Shown in pieces: positions 42,655 to 45,399 of a DNA stretch of 45,399 bases. Location: contig URFM01000027.1 of the NCBI GenBank assembly GCA_900547035.1, positions 1-45,399 of the forward strand, given 5' to 3'. Made by a program: the position numbers and the translations under genes. Below the pieces are notes generated by a model that was not told the DNA's origin, searched no databases, and saw nothing but the letters and a program-made list of their open reading frames with translations. The stretch comes from an uncultured Clostridium sp. GTDB lineage: Bacteria > Bacillota > Clostridia > Lachnospirales > Lachnospiraceae. Within the stretch, counting starts at the first letter, position 1; each line of letters starts with the position of its first letter.

Positions 42655-43554
42655 TTGAAAATAATATTAATGATGGCGGTGGTACTGAGCATGACAGCCT
42701 GCGGATTCTGGCCGGGGAATTTGTCGAACGGGACAAGACAAAATGGATTCCGGGAAGAGGAACCTCAGGAAATGACAGCTGACGAGCCTGAGGAGTACAA
42801 GCCGATGGAAGAACCAACAGAACCTGCCAAAGAGGATGCCAAGGCAGTATATGACCAATTAAGCGATGAAAAGCGACAGGAACTGGCAAATTTGATTCTT
42901 CCCTATCTGGGGCCTTTTACTAAAGGGGAAGAGGGAAGCGCCAGCTATCGTGAAGAAGATGAAGAGCCTGCTGCAAAGGAACCTGAGCTTGTGCTGCTGT
43001 CTGCCAAAACTGGCCCTAGGACAGAGGAACTGCCGAAGCTGAGTTTTGTGTATGTCGATGGGGATGGAAATTGTATAGAGGTTCAGGGGGCTATGGAATT
43101 TCGGAGCCAGTCGGGAGATTTTAAAGGAATTGTTCAGGCTGGCTTTGCAATGAATCCGAAAGAGCCGTCGGGATTTCGCCTGCAGTGGATGAGCAGTAAG
43201 TGGATTCCTCTTCCCATCAGCCGAGAAAGCAGTCAGGAGGACTACGAATATGATACGGGAGATTTGTCCGGTTTGTTTTCGCCCCTGGTAATTTACGCGG
43301 ATTTGATTGCGGAAACGGCTGATTACTGGGAATTTTGGGCTGAAGCGATGGAATTCAGCGACGGCGGCGGTGGGGGAGAGATCATGGTGAACACAATCAT
43401 CCGGCTTCGGAAAGATGCCCAGGTCAGTTATGGACCGGTGACTATAACGGCGGAGGAATATCTGAAGGGCAAAAGGGGGATACGGATTTTATGGACTCTG
43501 GAACAGGATGAGGCAGGATATATTACAAGATTTCAGGATATGAATGCGGGATAA
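42655..43554 (+). CDS. Lipoprotein of unknown function
   Basis: 299 residues from a TTG at 42655, which has AGAGGTG 6 bases upstream; a GTG at 42646 is an alternative and overlaps the previous stop. Lipoprotein signal: KIILMMAVVLSMTAC, Cys16. A Glu/Pro-rich tether (about 30-60) leads to a mostly beta domain with FVYVDGDGNCIEVQGAMEF and a Gly-rich patch (DGGGGGE). No family recognised. Its place between a surface enzyme and a membrane-tethered sigma factor suggests a sensing or signalling role; this is inference. Confidence 0.75.
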   Translation: MKIILMMAVVLSMTACGFWPGNLSNGTRQNGFREEEPQEMTADEPEEYKPMEEPTEPAKEDAKAVYDQLSDEKRQELANLILPYLGPFTKGEEGSASYREEDEEPAAKEPELVLLSAKTGPRTEELPKLSFVYVDGDGNCIEVQGAMEFRSQSGDFKGIVQAGFAMNPKEPSGFRLQWMSSKWIPLPISRESSQEDYEYDTGDLSGLFSPLVIYADLIAETADYWEFWAEAMEFSDGGGGGEIMVNTIIRLRKDAQVSYGPVTITAEEYLKGKRGIRILWTLEQDEAGYITRFQDMNAG

Positions 43555-43611
43555 AGGGACAGATGAGAAGAAAGCATATTTTTGTATGAAAAAGGCGGGG
43601 TGGAGGAAGTT

Positions 43612-45333
43612 ATGGAAGATTTAAAGCATTTGGTAGAACTATCAAAGAAGGGCGACCAGCAGGCCATTGCCCAGCTCTACGAACAGACCAGCCGCAGGGC
43701 CTACTACCTGGCCAAGCAGCTGGTAAAGGATGAGGACCAGGCTCAGGACATTGTCCAGGACGCTTATGTGAAGGTATTTACCAACCTGCCCCTGCTGGAA
43801 CAGGTGGAGAATTTCCAGGGATGGCTGAATACCATTGTGGTGAATAAGAGCAAGGACTATCTGAAAAAGAAGAAGCCCATGCTCTTCTCCAAGATGGTTT
43901 CCGAGGAGGACGAGGGAAGCGAGCTGGATTTTGAGGATGAAGGAGGATACTTTTCTCCGGACCAGAAGGTGGATTATGCGGAGACAAAGCGTCTGATTCA
44001 GGGGATGATTGACCGTCTGCCCCAGGAGCAGCGGATGGCAATCGTGCTGTTTTATCTGGAGGAGATGCCGGTGAAGCAGATTGCCCGTGTGATGGAGTGT
44101 TCCGAGGGGACAGTGAAGAGTAGGCTAAATTATGGAAGAAAGGCCATCAAGGCCCAGGTACTGGAGCTGGAGAAGAAAGGAACCAAGCTCTACTGCGTAC
44201 CCTTTATTCCGTTCCTTTACTGGCTGTTCCGCCAGCAGGTACTGTCTACGGTGGTGCCCGGAGCTGTTGGAAAGGCAGCTGTGGCAGCCGGAGTGGCGGC
44301 GGCCGGGAAGGCAGGAGCAGCTTCCGGAGGAGCCGGGGCTGTATCTGGCAGTGGTGCTGGGGTTAGCGCAGCCTCCGGGACAGGAAGCGTGTCTGCGGGT
44401 AGTTCGGCGGCGGCTGGAAAAGCCGGGGCGACAGCTGCAGCTGCCGCTGCCGGAAAAGCAGGAGCAGCGGCAGCTGGAAAGGCCATCAGCGTGAAAGTAG
44501 CAGCGGCGGTGGCGGCGGCCTGCATCGGAGCTGGCGGAGTCGGCGCAGGGGCCGGAGTATATCTTCACAGCCGCCAGGCAGCGCTTGAAACGGATGCAGA
44601 CGAGACCGCTGCGGAAGAATCGGAAAACAGAGAAGAGCGGGAGGAGATCGAAGAAACAAGTTTTGCAGCGCAGGAAAACGGACAGGTTCAGGTGGAACAG
44701 AATACGCAACTGATTATGGAGCATCTGTTGTCACCGCTGATTTACTGGAACGGCCAGGAGCCTAACTTTTCTGTGGAAACGGCTGATTTGAGTGATTCCC
44801 AGCGGATCGAACTGGCCTACTGGAATATGAACAATAACGAGGATTGGGAGCTGCTGGATGCAGGTCTGCAGATTTTTGACACAGAAGGAAACAGCAGCGA
44901 TGCAGCAGGAATCTACAGTCTTTCCCAGGTAGCGGACCGATTGGCGGATATGTATGGGGGGGATATCAGCGAGGAACAGCTTTTGAGTGAAGCAGAGAAT
45001 GGAATGTTACTGAAGCTTACGCCGGAAGTAGAAGAAGGTCAGATTACCTATGAGCCAATGGACGGAGAAGGGTGGACTACGGTAAATTTTGAGGAATTTA
45101 CTATGAATGGAGGAAAACTGGAAGCTGACGGCACATATACGATTGATTTTAACTCCGGCGACCGTCTAGAGGGGAAGATCGAAGCAGTTTTCATTCCCAA
45201 TCCGGACAGCTTCTTCGGCTATACATTGGAATCCGTGACCGGAGCAGAAAGGGAAGAGAGTCAAGAAGTCCAGGCTTCTGTTGCGTCTCCGAGAATCTAT
45301 TCCACTAACGAATTGGGGGTATCTCAAAGTTAA
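43612..45333 (+). CDS. Membrane-tethered ECF-like sigma factor
   Basis: 573 residues, ATG at 43612 with GGAGG. Sigma region 2 is at about 8-85 (AQLYEQTSRRAYYLAKQLVKDEDQ, QDIVQDAYVKVF) and region 4 at about 125-180 (RLPQEQRMAIVLFYLEE, ECSEGTVKSRLNYGRKAIKA). A hydrophobic patch (YCVPFIPFLYWLF, about 195-207) is followed by a Gly/Ala-rich linker, a membrane helix at about 293-318 (VKVAAAVAAACIGAGG) and an acidic extracytoplasmic domain of about 250 residues. The sigma part must be released, or act at the membrane, to direct transcription. Last gene of the operon; the ECF-type box at 41170 suggests self-control. Confidence 0.88.
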   Translation: MEDLKHLVELSKKGDQQAIAQLYEQTSRRAYYLAKQLVKDEDQAQDIVQDAYVKVFTNLPLLEQVENFQGWLNTIVVNKSKDYLKKKKPMLFSKMVSEEDEGSELDFEDEGGYFSPDQKVDYAETKRLIQGMIDRLPQEQRMAIVLFYLEEMPVKQIARVMECSEGTVKSRLNYGRKAIKAQVLELEKKGTKLYCVPFIPFLYWLFRQQVLSTVVPGAVGKAAVAAGVAAAGKAGAASGGAGAVSGSGAGVSAASGTGSVSAGSSAAAGKAGATAAAAAAGKAGAAAAGKAISVKVAAAVAAACIGAGGVGAGAGVYLHSRQAALETDADETAAEESENREEREEIEETSFAAQENGQVQVEQNTQLIMEHLLSPLIYWNGQEPNFSVETADLSDSQRIELAYWNMNNNEDWELLDAGLQIFDTEGNSSDAAGIYSLSQVADRLADMYGGDISEEQLLSEAENGMLLKLTPEVEEGQITYEPMDGEGWTTVNFEEFTMNGGKLEADGTYTIDFNSGDRLEGKIEAVFIPNPDSFFGYTLESVTGAEREESQEVQASVASPRIYSTNELGVSQS

Positions 45334-45399
45334 AGATACCACACCAATCCCACGCTGACTTTTGCTCAACCGATACAGCCGGAGGGCTGGATAACAAGA

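Noticed and set aside
44125..44724. Minus-strand Ser/Cys-rich frame opposite the sigma-factor linker
   Set aside because: It only reflects the GC-rich Gly/Ala codons of the linker; no start signal.

Overview
The window looks like a chromosomal segment from a spore-forming Lachnospiraceae (Clostridium cluster XIVa) bacterium. The evidence is a Firmicutes-type ribosomal protein order with a KOW-domain gene between map and infA, a zinc-free S4, a long L17, a spoIIR gene, several secreted proteins with choline-binding-type wall repeats, and consensus sigma-A promoters with AGGAGG ribosome sites. No rRNA, tRNA, CRISPR array, insertion sequence or prophage was seen.

Layout. 1-8013 is the end of the spc operon and the alpha operon: rpsE (5' cut by the window edge), rpmD, rplO, secY, adk, map, a KOW protein, infA, rpmJ, rpsM, rpsK, rpsD, rpoA and rplQ. 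Several spacers here carry RNA-like hairpins, including a tandem pair before rplQ with the same loop on unrelated stems. 8283-10580 holds two secreted wall-binding paralogues. 10690-12318 (minus) holds a metallo-beta-lactamase-fold exported protein and a lipoprotein. 12532-16669 carries a BCCT transporter, a convergent zinc-dependent phospholipase C-like gene and a sodium/amino-acid symporter. 17161-19975 holds a cyclophilin, a GNAT acetyltransferase, a one-TM protein and a YesL-type protein. 20150-24075 is housekeeping: ispE, a GntR/FCD regulator, spoIIR (minus), ddl and a DUF1934 protein.

24137-30543 is a self-contained accessory module. A divergent AraC-type regulator faces an operon of a Gfo/Idh/MocA dehydrogenase, a three-part tricarboxylate-type (TTT) transporter and an M24-fold protein that has lost several metal ligands. 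A direct repeat of two 11-mers, 21 bp apart and abutting the -35, is the likely operator. 30617-39063 is a small membrane protein followed by rpoB-rpoC. 39235-41046 holds a MalY/PatB-like PLP enzyme and a DsbA-like protein.

41240-45333 is the most interesting locus. It encodes a wall-binding transglutaminase-fold protein, a lipoprotein, and an ECF-like sigma factor fused to a Gly/Ala-rich linker, a membrane segment and an extracytoplasmic domain. Ahead of it lie a sigma-A promoter and an ECF-type promoter (AAAACC-N16-CGTCTAAT). The same ECF-type box, with the same spacing, recurs at 16920 ahead of the cyclophilin region. This suggests a self-regulated, membrane-tethered sigma factor controlling envelope proteins. 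All functional calls rest on reading the sequence; no database search was run.
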